Assembly: GCA_035476635.1 (NCBI GenBank)
Contig: DATILI010000148.1
Location: 10,531 to 74,530, forward strand
Reading direction: 5' to 3'
Length of the DNA stretch: 64,000 nucleotides
DNA from: DATILI01 sp035476635
Lineage (GTDB): Bacteria > Pseudomonadota > Gammaproteobacteria > Burkholderiales > Burkholderiaceae_C
Shown here in pieces: positions 15,908-25,296 of the stretch. A program made the position numbers and the translations under genes. Every line of letters begins with the position of its first letter. The stretch's first letter is position 1. The notes under the pieces are model-generated. The model did no database searches. It was not told the DNA's origin and worked only from the letters and a program-made list of their open reading frames with translations.

Positions 15908-16891
15908 TTGTCCGCCCATTCATCCGCCACCGCTGCCGCCCTCGCCCTTGTTGCCGACGACATGCTTGAGGTCGATGCCGTCATCTCCCATCGGCTCGAC
16001 TCCGGGGTTCCGCTGGTCGGGGAGGTTTCGCGCTACATCATCGCCGCGGGCGGCAAGCGCTTGCGTCCCGCATTGTTACTGCTGATCTGCGGCGCCCTTG
16101 GCTACCACGAGCCGCGGCGTTACAACCTGGCGGCGGTCGTGGAGTTCATTCATACCGCCACCTTGCTGCACGACGACGTGGTCGACGAGTCCACTCTGCG
16201 GCGTGGCCGCGCCACGGCCAACGAGGCGTTTGGCAATCCGGCCAGCGTACTGGTCGGCGATTTCTTGTATTCGCGCGCCTTTCAGATGATGGTGGGCGCC
16301 GACGACATGCGCATCATGCAAATCCTGGCAGATGCCACCAATGTCATTGCCGAGGGCGAAGTCCTGCAATTGATGAACATGCACGACGCCTCGCTTGGGG
16401 AAGCGGACTACCTGCGCGTCATTCGCTCCAAGACCGCCAAACTGTTCGAGGCCAGCGCGCGCCTGGGTGCTGTTCTGGCAAAAACCCCGCCGGAAGTCGA
16501 GCAAGCTTGCGCTGAGTATGGGCAGGCCTTGGGAACCGCGTTTCAGGTCATCGACGACGTACTGGACTATGACGGCGACGTCGGAGAGATGGGCAAGAAT
16601 CTCGGCGATGACCTGCGCGAGGGTAAGGCGACTCTGCCGTTGATTGTGGCCATGCAGCGCGGCAATGATCAACAGCGCGAAACCATCCGCAACGCCATCC
16701 AACTTGGATCCACGCAAGAACTGGAGCAAATAGTTGCCATCGTGCGCGAAACGGGCGCACTCGACGTTACGCGCCAGACAGCAGCCCATGAAGCCCAGCG
16801 CGCCATAGAGGCTGCGCGTGCCTTGCCCCGGAATTCCTACACGGAAGGTTTGCTACAATTGGCGGCTCAACTGCTGGAACGCCGGTCCTGA
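15908..16891 (+). CDS. ispB: Octaprenyl diphosphate synthase IspB
   Basis: This trans-prenyltransferase makes the long isoprenoid tail of ubiquinone. The two aspartate-rich substrate-Mg sites are DDVVD at residues 89-93 and DDVLD at 216-220. The GGKRLRP segment that binds IPP is at 48-54. The chosen start is TTG at 15908, giving 327 residues, close to the E. coli length of 323. No ATG fits: the first in-frame ATG after it (15961) would remove the first helix, and the upstream frame before 15908 overlaps the promoter. It is divergent from rplU, a common bacterial arrangement. Confidence 0.92.
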   Translation: MSAHSSATAAALALVADDMLEVDAVISHRLDSGVPLVGEVSRYIIAAGGKRLRPALLLLICGALGYHEPRRYNLAAVVEFIHTATLLHDDVVDESTLRRGRATANEAFGNPASVLVGDFLYSRAFQMMVGADDMRIMQILADATNVIAEGEVLQLMNMHDASLGEADYLRVIRSKTAKLFEASARLGAVLAKTPPEVEQACAEYGQALGTAFQVIDDVLDYDGDVGEMGKNLGDDLREGKATLPLIVAMQRGNDQQRETIRNAIQLGSTQELEQIVAIVRETGALDVTRQTAAHEAQRAIEAARALPRNSYTEGLLQLAAQLLERRS

Positions 16892-16925
16892 CGCAAGGTC
16901 AGCATCATTTGTTTCTGTTTCAGAT

Positions 16926-17002
16926 CGGGGTGTAGCTTAGCCTGGTAGAGCGCTACGTTCGGGACGTAGAGGCCGGAGGTTCGAATCCTCTCACCCCGAC
17001 CA
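16926..17002 (+). tRNA. tRNA-Pro (anticodon CGG)
   Basis: The 77-base cloverleaf has acceptor arms CGGGGTG and CACCCCG, a discriminator A and an encoded CCA. The anticodon stem is CTACG/CGTAG with loop TTCGGGA, giving anticodon CGG (proline codon CCG). The T arm contains GGTTCGAATCC. It lies between ispB and pilB. Confidence 0.97.
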
Positions 17003-17123
17003 GATCCGTTGCCTGTGGCGCCAAGTCCGCACCCGGGTTGCCCAGACGGGCCATTTGATTTACACCGACAGCGTAATCAGCGATGATTGGGAAAATTCCT
17101 GTCCTCCTCTTACCACCCGGGTC

Positions 17124-18860
17124 ATGGCCGTCGTTGATACCCTCAATAAAGATTCAATCGCTGTGGCCCTGCCTGGCTTGGGCAGGGCATTGATCTCTGC
17201 GGGAAAGCTAGACCCAAAGACCGCAGAAGACATCTTCCGCAAAGCGAAGAGCAACCGGGGCAGCTTTATCGCCGAGCTCACCGGCTCTGGCGCCGTTTCA
17301 CCGTCGGATCTGGCGCATACCATGTCGTCGGCGTTTGCCGCGCCTTTGCTCGATCTCGACGCCATCGATTTGCTGCGCCTGCCCAAGGACCTGCTGGACC
17401 CCAAGATTTGCCAGGCCTATCGGGTCGTCGTGCTGAGCAAGCGCAACAATCGCCTGATCGTTGCCACCGCTGACCCCACTGACCAGGAGGCTGCGGAAAA
17501 AATCAAGTTCTCGACCCAGATGGGCGTGGACTGGATCATTGCGGAGTACGACAAGCTATCCAAGCTGGTCGAAACCAATTCGACTTCGGCTTCCGACGCG
17601 ATCGACAACATCATCGGTGGCGAGTTTGAATTCGATGAAGCCACCGCGGAGGCGGCGACCGACCCCACAGAGTCAACCAGCGTGGCGGAGGTCGAAGATG
17701 CGCCCATCGTCAAGTTCCTGCACAAGATGCTGCTCGATGCGTTCGGCATGCGAGCGTCGGACTTGCACTTCGAGCCCTACGAGCACCACTACCGCGTCCG
17801 CTTCCGCATTGATGGCGAGTTGCGCGAAATAGCCACGCCCCCTATTGCCATCAAGGACAAGCTGGCATCCCGTATCAAGGTGATCTCGCGCCTGGACATC
17901 TCCGAAAAGCGGGTGCCGCAGGACGGCCGCATGAAGCTGAAGATCGGCACCGACCGCGTGATCGATTTTCGGGTCAGCACGCTGCCTACCCTGTTCGGCG
18001 AAAAGATCGTGATCCGTATCCTCGACCCCAGCAGCGCCAAGCTGGGCATCGAGGCATTGGGCTATGAGCCCGAAGAAAAGGCTCGGCTGTTGCAGGCCAT
18101 CAGCCGGCCTTACGGCATGATTCTTGTGACGGGGCCCACTGGCTCGGGCAAGACCGTATCGCTTTACACCTGCCTGAACCTGCTGAACAAGCCAGGGGTG
18201 AATATCGCCACGGCGGAAGACCCCTCGGAAATCAATTTGCCCGGAGTTAATCAGGTCAATGTGAACGAGAAGGCCGGCATGACTTTTGCGGTTGCGCTCA
18301 AGTCGTTCTTGCGCCAGGATCCCGACATCATCATGGTCGGCGAAATTCGCGATCTCGAAACTGCGGATATCTCGATCAAAGCCGCCCAGACAGGCCACCT
18401 GGTGCTCTCCACTCTGCACACGAACGATGCGCCGACTACGCTCACGCGCATGCGCAACATGGGGATCGCGCCGTTCAATATCGCCTCGAGCGTCATCCTG
18501 ATCACGGCGCAGCGACTGGCCAGAAGGCTTTGCCCAATCTGCAAGGCTCCCACGGACATTCCCTTTGAAACGCTCGTCGAGTCGGGTTTCAAGCCGGAAG
18601 ACGTGGACGGTTCCTGGACGACCTATCGCCCGATCGGATGCTCTGCGTGCAACCAAGGCTACAAGGGGCGCGTGGGCATCTACCAGGTCATGCCGGTAAG
18701 CGAAGAAGTTCAGCGCATCATCCTGCGCGACGGTAGCGCGCTCGAAATCGCCGAGCAGGCGCGCCGTGAAGGTGTGCGGTCGCTGCGCGAATCCGGCTTG
18801 CACAAAGTCAGGCAGGGCATGACCTCGCTGGAAGAAGTGCTGGCTGTTACCAACGAATAG
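17124..18860 (+). CDS. pilB: Type IV pilus assembly ATPase PilB
   Basis: This hexameric cytoplasmic ATPase drives pilus extension. An N-terminal GspE/MshEN-type domain is followed by the ATPase domain with Walker A GPTGSGKT at residues 337-344, the Asp box, Walker B (PDIIMVGEIRD) near 400 and the His box (TGHLVLSTLHTNDAP). A tetracysteine zinc site is made of CPIC and CSAC, about 45 residues apart. The ATG at 17124 (MAVVDTLNKD) gives 578 residues; an upstream ATG at 17055 would add 23 residues of unlikely sequence. pilC and pilD follow. Confidence 0.95.
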   Translation: MAVVDTLNKDSIAVALPGLGRALISAGKLDPKTAEDIFRKAKSNRGSFIAELTGSGAVSPSDLAHTMSSAFAAPLLDLDAIDLLRLPKDLLDPKICQAYRVVVLSKRNNRLIVATADPTDQEAAEKIKFSTQMGVDWIIAEYDKLSKLVETNSTSASDAIDNIIGGEFEFDEATAEAATDPTESTSVAEVEDAPIVKFLHKMLLDAFGMRASDLHFEPYEHHYRVRFRIDGELREIATPPIAIKDKLASRIKVISRLDISEKRVPQDGRMKLKIGTDRVIDFRVSTLPTLFGEKIVIRILDPSSAKLGIEALGYEPEEKARLLQAISRPYGMILVTGPTGSGKTVSLYTCLNLLNKPGVNIATAEDPSEINLPGVNQVNVNEKAGMTFAVALKSFLRQDPDIIMVGEIRDLETADISIKAAQTGHLVLSTLHTNDAPTTLTRMRNMGIAPFNIASSVILITAQRLARRLCPICKAPTDIPFETLVESGFKPEDVDGSWTTYRPIGCSACNQGYKGRVGIYQVMPVSEEVQRIILRDGSALEIAEQARREGVRSLRESGLHKVRQGMTSLEEVLAVTNE

Positions 18861-18889
18861 ACAAAAGACAGGGGAGCACCGAAAACACC

Positions 18890-20107
18890 ATGGCTACTGC
18901 AGCGTCCAGAGGCATCAAGGAATTCATCTTCGAGTGGGAGGGGAAGGATCGCCATGGCAAGCAGGTGCGTGGCGAAACCCGCGCCGCGGGTGAAAATCAG
19001 GTCCAGGCTTCACTGCGCCGCCAGGGCGTGTTTCCTACCAAGATCAAGAAGCGTCGCATGCGTGGTGGCAAGGCCATCAAGCCCAAGGACATCGCCATCT
19101 TCACGCGCCAGCTCGCGACGATGATGAAGGCCGGGGTGCCGCTGTTGCAGGCGTTCGACATCGTGGGGCGCGGCAACCCCAATGCCAGTGTCACCAAGCT
19201 GCTCAACGACATCCGGACCGATGTCGAGACCGGTACTTCGCTCAGTGGAGCATTCCGGAAATATCCGCTGCAGTTCGACAGCCTTTACTGCAATCTGGTC
19301 GAAGCAGGCGAGGCGGCGGGTATTCTGGAGTCACTGCTGGACCGATTGGCCACCTACATGGAGAAGACGGAAGCCATCAAGTCCAAGATCAAGTCGGCGT
19401 TGATGTATCCGATTTCGGTAGTTATCGTGGCCTTCGTGGTGGTGGCGGTGATCATGATTTTTGTGATTCCAGCCTTCAAAGATGTCTTTTCCAGCTTCGG
19501 CGCGGACCTGCCTGCGCCCACCCTGGTCGTGATCGCGATGAGTGAATTCTTCGTCAAATGGTGGTGGCTGATTTTCGGCGGCTTGGGCGGCGGGTTCTAC
19601 TTCTTTATGCAGGCATGGCGGCGCAGTGAAAGAGTCCAGATGTTCATGGATCGCGTCATGCTTCGCGTGCCGGTGTTCGGCGTGCTGATCGAAAAGTCCT
19701 GCATCGCGCGCTGGACACGAACGCTCGCCACCATGTTCGCCGCCGGCGTGCCTTTGGTCGAGGCGCTGGATTCGGTGGGTGGTGCCTCCGGAAATTCGGT
19801 CTACTCCATGGCGACCGAGAAGATTCAGCAGGAAGTCTCGACCGGCACCAGCCTGACCGCTGCAATGACCAACGTCAATCTGTTCCCGTCAATGGTTTTG
19901 CAGATGTGCGCCATCGGCGAAGAGTCCGGCTCCATTGACCACATGTTGAGCAAGGCGGCCGACTTCTATGAAGCGGAAGTCGACGATATGGTGGCGGGCC
20001 TGTCCAGCTTGATGGAGCCGATCATCATCGTGTTCCTGGGCGTCCTCATTGGGGGCATCGTGGTGTCGATGTACCTGCCAATCTTCAAGTTGGGCCAGGT
20101 CGTCTGA
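18890..20107 (+). CDS. pilC: Type IV pilus inner-membrane platform protein PilC
   Basis: PilC is the inner-membrane platform with which PilB and retraction ATPases interact. The 405-residue protein has two GspF repeats (about residues 75-195 and 275-395), with IFTRQLATMMKAGVPLLQAF in the first and WTRTLATMFAAGVPLVEAL in the second. Membrane segments lie near residues 175-200, 220-245 and at the C-terminus. Its stop overlaps the pilD start by one base. Confidence 0.96.
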   Translation: MATAASRGIKEFIFEWEGKDRHGKQVRGETRAAGENQVQASLRRQGVFPTKIKKRRMRGGKAIKPKDIAIFTRQLATMMKAGVPLLQAFDIVGRGNPNASVTKLLNDIRTDVETGTSLSGAFRKYPLQFDSLYCNLVEAGEAAGILESLLDRLATYMEKTEAIKSKIKSALMYPISVVIVAFVVVAVIMIFVIPAFKDVFSSFGADLPAPTLVVIAMSEFFVKWWWLIFGGLGGGFYFFMQAWRRSERVQMFMDRVMLRVPVFGVLIEKSCIARWTRTLATMFAAGVPLVEALDSVGGASGNSVYSMATEKIQQEVSTGTSLTAAMTNVNLFPSMVLQMCAIGEESGSIDHMLSKAADFYEAEVDDMVAGLSSLMEPIIIVFLGVLIGGIVVSMYLPIFKLGQVV

Positions 20108-20949
20108 TGGTGTTGTCGCCATGGCTGGACGCCATCCTGGCTGGCAGCTTCGGTTTGCTCGTTGGCAGTTTTCTCAACGTCGTGATTTACCGGCTGCCCA
20201 AGATGCTGGAGAGGCAATGGGCGGCGGAATGTGCAGAGTTCTCAGGCAAGGAAGTCGCTGCGTGCGCCCCCTTCAATCTGATGGTTCCGCGTTCACGTTG
20301 CCAAAAATGTGACCATCAGATCAAGTGGTACGAAAACATCCCCATTGCAAGCTACCTCTTCCTGCGCGGCCGTTGCTCCGCCTGCGGCACACCCATCGGT
20401 GTGCGCTACCCATTGGTCGAGGCCACATGCGGCCTGTTCTTTTTTGCTTCGATCTGGCAGTGGGGCGCCACGCCCACTGGCCTTGCCTGGTGCGTTTTCT
20501 CCGCAGCCTTGCTGACTTTGGCCTTGATCGATTGGGATACGACACTGTTGCCCGATGACATCAACCTGCCCTTGCTGTGGCTGGGCCTGATTGCCGCAGC
20601 CCTCAAATGGACTGCGGTCCCATTGGACGCAGCCATCTGGGGCGCCATCGCCGGTTACCTGTCGCTATGGCTGGTCTATTGGGCGTTCAAGCTGCTCACC
20701 GGAAAAGAAGGCATGGGTTACGGCGATTTCAAGCTGTTTGGTGCCCTAGGCGCATGGTTCGGCTGGCAGGCCCTGGTACCGATTATTTTGATGGCTTCGG
20801 TCATCGGTGCGGTCGTGGGGATCGCCATGAAGTTCACTACCGGCCTGCGTGAAGGCGGTTACGTTCCATTCGGCCCGTTTCTCGCAGGTGCCGGACTAAC
20901 GGCCATGGTCTTCGGGCCGCAGGCTATCCTGCGCGTCGTGGGGTTGTAG
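20107..20949 (+). CDS. pilD: Prepilin peptidase / N-methyltransferase PilD
   Basis: This polytopic aspartyl protease cleaves type IV prepilin leaders and methylates the new N-terminus. The N-terminal cytoplasmic domain has the paired CxxC zinc motifs at residues 65-68 and 90-93. The two catalytic aspartates are in the IDWDTTLLPD segment and in GYGDFK. The 280-residue length is normal. It overlaps pilC by one base and precedes coaE by 3 bases, forming a pilBCD-coaE operon. Confidence 0.96.
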   Translation: MVLSPWLDAILAGSFGLLVGSFLNVVIYRLPKMLERQWAAECAEFSGKEVAACAPFNLMVPRSRCQKCDHQIKWYENIPIASYLFLRGRCSACGTPIGVRYPLVEATCGLFFFASIWQWGATPTGLAWCVFSAALLTLALIDWDTTLLPDDINLPLLWLGLIAAALKWTAVPLDAAIWGAIAGYLSLWLVYWAFKLLTGKEGMGYGDFKLFGALGAWFGWQALVPIILMASVIGAVVGIAMKFTTGLREGGYVPFGPFLAGAGLTAMVFGPQAILRVVGL

Positions 20950-20952
20950 CCG

Positions 20953-21555
20953 ATGGCATTGAGGCTGGGATTGACCGGTGGTATCGGCAGCGGCAAAAGC
21001 ACGGTCGCGCAGATGCTGATCGGGCAAGGCGCGGTGTTGGTGGACGCAGACGCGGTCGCGCGCAGTGTCACCGCTTCAGGCGGTGCGGCGATAGAAGCCA
21101 TCCGTGCCGAGTTTGGCCATGACTACATCGGGCCGGATGGCGCCATGGACCGTGAGCGCATGCGCGCTTTGGCCTTCTCTTTGCCGGGCGCCAAGCAGCG
21201 ACTGGAAACGATCGTGCACCCGCTGGTCGGGCAGCAAACACAGGCTCAGGCGCAAAGTGCCTTGGTGGCGGGTAGCCGTTGCGTGGTTTTTGATATCCCC
21301 CTGCTTGTGGAAACCGGGCACTGGCTGGAAAGGCTCGACAGCGTTCTCGTGGTGGATTGCAGCGTCGAAACCCAGACAGTACGCGTAGCCAGGCGCAATG
21401 GCCTCTCGCCGCAAGCCATCGCGCAAATCATCGCCACGCAGGCGACGCGGCTGCAGCGCCTGCGATCTGCAGATGCCGTGATCTTCAACGATGGCCTGAC
21501 GCTAGAGGAGTTGGAGGCGGCTGTCAGGCAGGCCGCCATCCACTTCGGGCTATGA
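20953..21555 (+). CDS. coaE: Dephospho-CoA kinase
   Basis: This enzyme phosphorylates the 3' hydroxyl of dephospho-CoA, the last step of coenzyme A synthesis. The P-loop GGIGSGKST is at residues 9-17, followed by the DADAVAR segment near 31. FDIPLLVETGHW near 115 is also typical of the family. At 200 residues it has the standard length. It follows pilD, a linkage common in beta- and gammaproteobacteria. Confidence 0.96.
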   Translation: MALRLGLTGGIGSGKSTVAQMLIGQGAVLVDADAVARSVTASGGAAIEAIRAEFGHDYIGPDGAMDRERMRALAFSLPGAKQRLETIVHPLVGQQTQAQAQSALVAGSRCVVFDIPLLVETGHWLERLDSVLVVDCSVETQTVRVARRNGLSPQAIAQIIATQATRLQRLRSADAVIFNDGLTLEELEAAVRQAAIHFGL

Positions 21556-21577
21556 TTCGGGCACCGGAAAAAGCAGC

Positions 21578-22333
21578 GTGATCCTCTACGAATACCCTTT
21601 CAACGAACGCATCCGCACCTATTTGCGACTGGAACATCTGTTTCGTCGCCTCGGCGAACTGGTTCCGCGTGACCACCCCCTGGATCACCATTTCGCATTG
21701 ACCTGCATTTTTGAGGTAATGGATGTGGCGGCACGCGCCGATCTCAAGTCCGACGTGATGAAGGATCTTGAAAAGCAAAAGCACGTCCTCAACAGTTTTC
21801 GCGGCAACCCCTCGATTGCTGAAGGCGTGCTGGACGGCGTGATCCACCAGCTCGACGTTTGCTTCGCGGCCCTGAACAACCAGCCGGGCAAAGCCGGCCT
21901 GTCCCTGACCGAGAACGACTGGCTCATGAACATCCGCAGCCGCGTCAGCATTCCGGGTGGCACTTGCGGCTTCGATCTGCCGGCGTATTTCGCTTGGCAA
22001 CACAAGGACAGCGCATACCGGCGCAGCGAACTGGCGCGCTGGGCATCGACCCTCGCTCCGCTTGCGGAGTCCATCCAGATGCTGCTAAAGCTGCTGCGCG
22101 ATTCCGGCGTGCCGCAAAAAGTCCTGGCCGAAAGCGGGCAATTCCAGCAGAACCTGCCGCAGGGGCGAACCTTTCAGCTGCTGCGCCTGCGCATTGATCC
22201 TGCCCTTGGGCTGATTCCCGAAATCAGCGGCAACCGGCTCATCGTCTCGGTGCGCCTGATGCGCCATGAAGCGGATGACAGGCTGCATCCCAGCGGCGAA
22301 AATGCCGCCTTCGAATTGACGCTGTGCTCCTGA
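21578..22333 (+). CDS. zapD: Cell division protein ZapD
   Basis: ZapD (formerly YacF) bundles FtsZ filaments at the division site. The 251-residue protein begins with GTG and reads MILYEYPFNERIRTYLRLEH, the characteristic family start. It also contains the conserved WLMNIRSRVSIPGGTCGFDLP segment. coaE lies upstream and yacG downstream, the canonical coaE-zapD-yacG trio. Confidence 0.95.
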   Translation: MILYEYPFNERIRTYLRLEHLFRRLGELVPRDHPLDHHFALTCIFEVMDVAARADLKSDVMKDLEKQKHVLNSFRGNPSIAEGVLDGVIHQLDVCFAALNNQPGKAGLSLTENDWLMNIRSRVSIPGGTCGFDLPAYFAWQHKDSAYRRSELARWASTLAPLAESIQMLLKLLRDSGVPQKVLAESGQFQQNLPQGRTFQLLRLRIDPALGLIPEISGNRLIVSVRLMRHEADDRLHPSGENAAFELTLCS

Positions 22334-22342
22334 AAGAATCCT

Positions 22343-22561
22343 ATGAACGGATCAGAGCAAGATGCACTTATGAAGTCCCGGTGCGTGACATGCCCCACGT
22401 GCGGTGGCACCAGCATTTACGGGCTGCAGAATCCGTTTCGCCCTTTCTGCAGCGAACGCTGCAAGAACATGGACCTCGGCGCCTGGGCCAGCGAAAGCTT
22501 TCGCATGCCGACAGAGGCGCCGCCGGAAGACCAGCCGTTCGGCGACGCCCGGCTTCAGTAA
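22343..22561 (+). CDS. yacG: DNA gyrase inhibitor YacG (zinc protein)
   Basis: A 72-residue zinc-binding protein that, in E. coli, binds GyrB and inhibits gyrase. The four zinc ligands are visible as C17 and C20 (CPTC) and C36 and C40 (FCSERC). They are followed by the conserved DLGAWASESF segment. The ATG at 22343 lies 9 bases after zapD; an internal ATG at 22370 would also keep all four cysteines. Confidence 0.93.
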   Translation: MNGSEQDALMKSRCVTCPTCGGTSIYGLQNPFRPFCSERCKNMDLGAWASESFRMPTEAPPEDQPFGDARLQ

Positions 22562-22599
22562 ACTCGTAGAGGTAGGGCGAGCCTCCTCCCTTGGCGCTC

Positions 22600-23091
22600 T
22601 CAAGCTTGCGCGCCGGCCGCTATCGAATGGGTGGCGCCATCAAATCCCTGTTCCCGCGCGAACCACGTGAGTACGGGCACCGTTCCCGGCAAGACTGGCA
22701 CAACTTCCACCGGCAAGCGCTGCCACGTGAACGATTGGCCTTCGCGCATTTGCAGGGCGCCGGCCCAGTCAAAGACCTTGCAGAAGTTCAACCGCACGAG
22801 CGCGTGGGGATAGTCCACCATCTCGACCTTCCAAGGGTGAACTGAGCCGATGGTGATGCCGAGCTCTTCGCCCAACTCGCGCCGCAGGGCCTCCTCCACG
22901 CTCTCGCCCGCTTCGAGCTTGCCGCCGGGGAACTCCCAGTATCCGGCGTAGACCTTGCCGGCCGGGCGCGACGTCAGCAAGAACTCTCCGCCCGGCGCGA
23001 TCAACACGCCAACGGCCACATCCACCACCTTGCGGTACGCACCGCCCTCGCGCGGCCGGTCCGCATCGGCCACAAGCACTGGGCTATTCAT
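22600..23091 (-). CDS. MutT-like Nudix hydrolase
   Basis: A 163-residue Nudix enzyme of the MutT/8-oxo-dGTP diphosphatase type, expected to clean oxidised nucleotides from the pool. The Nudix box spans residues 56-79 (GGKLEAGESVEEA, then RRELGEELGI), preceded by YWEFPGGK as in MutT. The ATG at 23091 overlaps the stop of the upstream DUF815 gene by 4 bases. The substrate cannot be proved from sequence, since many Nudix enzymes share this box. Confidence 0.85.
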   Translation of the reverse strand: MNSPVLVADADRPREGGAYRKVVDVAVGVLIAPGGEFLLTSRPAGKVYAGYWEFPGGKLEAGESVEEALRRELGEELGITIGSVHPWKVEMVDYPHALVRLNFCKVFDWAGALQMREGQSFTWQRLPVEVVPVLPGTVPVLTWFAREQGFDGATHSIAAGAQA

Positions 23092-23966
23092 GCGGCAGCA
23101 GCGTGTTTGCCGGCGTAGTCGCGCGCGAACTGGTAGGCGACGCGTCCGCTGCGCGAGCCGCGCTCCAGCGCCCACACCAAAGCCTCCGGCCGCGCGGCCG
23201 AGATCGCCGCTGCATTGACACTGAACGATGAAAGCCATTGCGCCACGATGGTCAGGTATTCGTCTTGCGTGAAAGGATAGAAACTGACCCACAAGCCAAA
23301 GCGCTCGGAAAGCGATATCTTTTCCTCGACCACCTCACCGGGGTGGACTTCACCGTCCTCGGTGTGCTGGTAGGTCAGGTTTTCCTTCATGTACTCGGGC
23401 AGCAGATGGCGGCGGTTGCTTGTCGCATAAATCAATACGTTCGGACTGGCCGCCGCGATCGAACCATCAAGGATGGACTTGAGCGCCTTGTAGCCCGGTT
23501 CGCCGTCTTCAAAGCTCAGGTCGTCGCAGAAGACGATGAATTTCTCGGGCCGCTCGGCAACCACGTCAACGATGTCGGGCAAGTCGGTAAGGTCAGCCTT
23601 GTCGACCTCGATCAGGCGCAGGCCCTGGCCCGCATAGGCATTCAGGCAGGCCCTGATCAGCGATGACTTGCCAGTGCCACGCGCGCCCGTCAGCAGCACA
23701 TTGTTGGCAGGCTGGCCTTGCACAAACTGAAGCGTGTTGCGCTGGATTCGTTCCTTCTGCCCGTCGATTTCCCTCAGGTCGCCAAGGCGCATGGCTGCCA
23801 GATGGCGCACGGGTTCAAGCACACCGTGGCCGGAACTGCGCTTACGGTATCGATAGGCAATCGACGCACCCCAGTCGGGCGCAGTCAATGGCCGAGGCAA
23901 GATCGCCTCAATCCGGCCGATCAGTTGTTCGGCGTGCGCTATCAGGCGTTCAAACTTCTCGTTCAT
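23088..23966 (-). CDS. DUF815 family AAA+ ATPase
   Basis: A 292-residue P-loop ATPase. Walker A is GARGTGKSS at residues 94-102, and a Walker B-like IVFCDDLSF lies near 142. A sensor-like YATSNRRHLLP near 179 and an SLSERFGL segment near 220 are typical of DUF815 ATPases. The function of the family is unknown. The ATG at 23966 was chosen over an in-frame TTG at 23975. It lies between argJ and the Nudix gene and overlaps the latter by 4 bases, suggesting one transcript. Confidence 0.88.
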   Translation of the reverse strand: MNEKFERLIAHAEQLIGRIEAILPRPLTAPDWGASIAYRYRKRSSGHGVLEPVRHLAAMRLGDLREIDGQKERIQRNTLQFVQGQPANNVLLTGARGTGKSSLIRACLNAYAGQGLRLIEVDKADLTDLPDIVDVVAERPEKFIVFCDDLSFEDGEPGYKALKSILDGSIAAASPNVLIYATSNRRHLLPEYMKENLTYQHTEDGEVHPGEVVEEKISLSERFGLWVSFYPFTQDEYLTIVAQWLSSFSVNAAAISAARPEALVWALERGSRSGRVAYQFARDYAGKHAAAA

Positions 23967-23971
23967 TCGGA

Positions 23972-25201
23972 TCAAGACCTGTAGTCAGCGTTGATGGAAA
24001 CATAGTCATGGCTGAAATCGCAAGTCCAGACCGTGTCGGTTGCGCTTCCGCGCCCCAGTGAGACGCGCACCGTGATCTCGCTCTGCTTCATGACGCGCTG
24101 GCCATCTTCCTCACGGTATGCGGGATTGCGGCCTCCATTGACCGCCACGTGCACATCGTCCAGGTGGAGATCGATCCCCGACTGGTCCAGATCTTCGATT
24201 CCTGCATAGCCAACCGCAGCAAGAATGCGCCCCAGGTTCGGATCGCTGGCGTAGAACGCCGTCTTCACCAGTGGCGAATGCGCAATCGCATAGGCCACTT
24301 TGCGGCACTCATCCCCCGTTGCCCCGCCTTCAACGCGCACGGTAATGAATTTGGTCGCACCCTCCCCGTCCCGCACAATGGCCTGCGCGAGCTTTCTGGC
24401 AATCTCCTGCATGGCCGCCTTGAGCGCCATGCCCTGTGCACTGTCAAGTGAGGTGATCGGTTCATGCGCCGCCTTGTTGCTCGCGATCACCACAAACGAA
24501 TCATTGGTGGATGTGTCGCCGTCGATGGTTACGCGGTTGAACGAAGCGTCGGCCAGCTCCTTGGCCAGCTGTGGCATCAAGGCCTGTGAAATGCGCGCAT
24601 CCGTCGCCATGAAACCGAGCATGGTGGCCATGTTGGGCCGGATCATGCCAGCCCCCTTGCTGATGCCCGTGATGCTCACTTTCGCGCCGCCGATTTCTAT
24701 CTGCGTGCTGAATGCCTTCGGTACCGTATCGGTCGTCATGATGCCTTCGGCCGCGCGCGCCCAATTGTCCTCTTTGGCGTCGCCCAATGCGGCCGGCAAG
24801 CCCGCTTCGATCCGCTCGATAGGCAGCGGCTCCATGATGACGCCGGTGGAAAAAGGCAATATCTGTTCAGGTGCCAGTTCAAGCTGGCGCGCAAGCGCAA
24901 GGCAGGTCGCGCGGGTGCGGGCCAATCCGTCGGCACCAGTCCCGGCATTGGCGTTGCCAGTGTTGATGAGCATGGCGCGGATGCCAGTCCCGTTGGCCAG
25001 GTGTTCGCGGCATACCTGCACCGGTGCGGCGCAGAATCGGTTCTGCGTGAACACGCCGGACACCGAAGCACCCGGCTCCAGCAAAACGACAGTCAGATCC
25101 TTGCGGTTGGGCTTGCGCACGCCGGCCTCGGCAACGCCAAGGCGCACGCCGGGCACAGGATGAAGATCGGCAGGATTGGGAGCAGCGAGGTTGACGGGCA
25201 T
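23972..25201 (-). CDS. argJ: Bifunctional glutamate N-acetyltransferase/ornithine acetyltransferase ArgJ
   Basis: ArgJ moves the acetyl group from N-acetylornithine to glutamate in the cyclic arginine pathway and may also use acetyl-CoA. The protein self-cleaves at an Ala-Thr bond; here this is A192-T193 in GMIRPNMATMLGF, with the new N-terminal threonine as nucleophile. The 409-residue length is standard. The start MPVNLAAPNPADLHPVPGVRL is typical. A terminator separates it from secA upstream. Confidence 0.95.
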   Translation of the reverse strand: MPVNLAAPNPADLHPVPGVRLGVAEAGVRKPNRKDLTVVLLEPGASVSGVFTQNRFCAAPVQVCREHLANGTGIRAMLINTGNANAGTGADGLARTRATCLALARQLELAPEQILPFSTGVIMEPLPIERIEAGLPAALGDAKEDNWARAAEGIMTTDTVPKAFSTQIEIGGAKVSITGISKGAGMIRPNMATMLGFMATDARISQALMPQLAKELADASFNRVTIDGDTSTNDSFVVIASNKAAHEPITSLDSAQGMALKAAMQEIARKLAQAIVRDGEGATKFITVRVEGGATGDECRKVAYAIAHSPLVKTAFYASDPNLGRILAAVGYAGIEDLDQSGIDLHLDDVHVAVNGGRNPAYREEDGQRVMKQSEITVRVSLGRGSATDTVWTCDFSHDYVSINADYRS

Positions 25202-25255
25202 GTGCAGCTTTCAATGACTGAATGGATTATCGGAAAAAAAGAAGACTGAAACGAC

Positions 25256-25277
25256 AAAACGGGCCGCAGCCCGTTTT
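25256..25277 (-). terminator. Intrinsic terminator downstream of secA
   Basis: AAAACGGGC and GCCCGTTTT form a perfect 9-bp stem around a 4-base loop, 19 bases after the secA stop. On the minus strand the right arm ends in TTTT and is followed by GTCGTTTC. The symmetrical A and T ends would allow it to work on both strands. Confidence 0.75.
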
Positions 25278-25296
25278 GCTTGCTGGCCGATTCCAG

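Noticed and set aside
17055..17123. An upstream ATG that would extend PilB by 23 residues
   Set aside because: The extension has no resemblance to PilB N-termini, and the ATG at 17124 gives the normal length.
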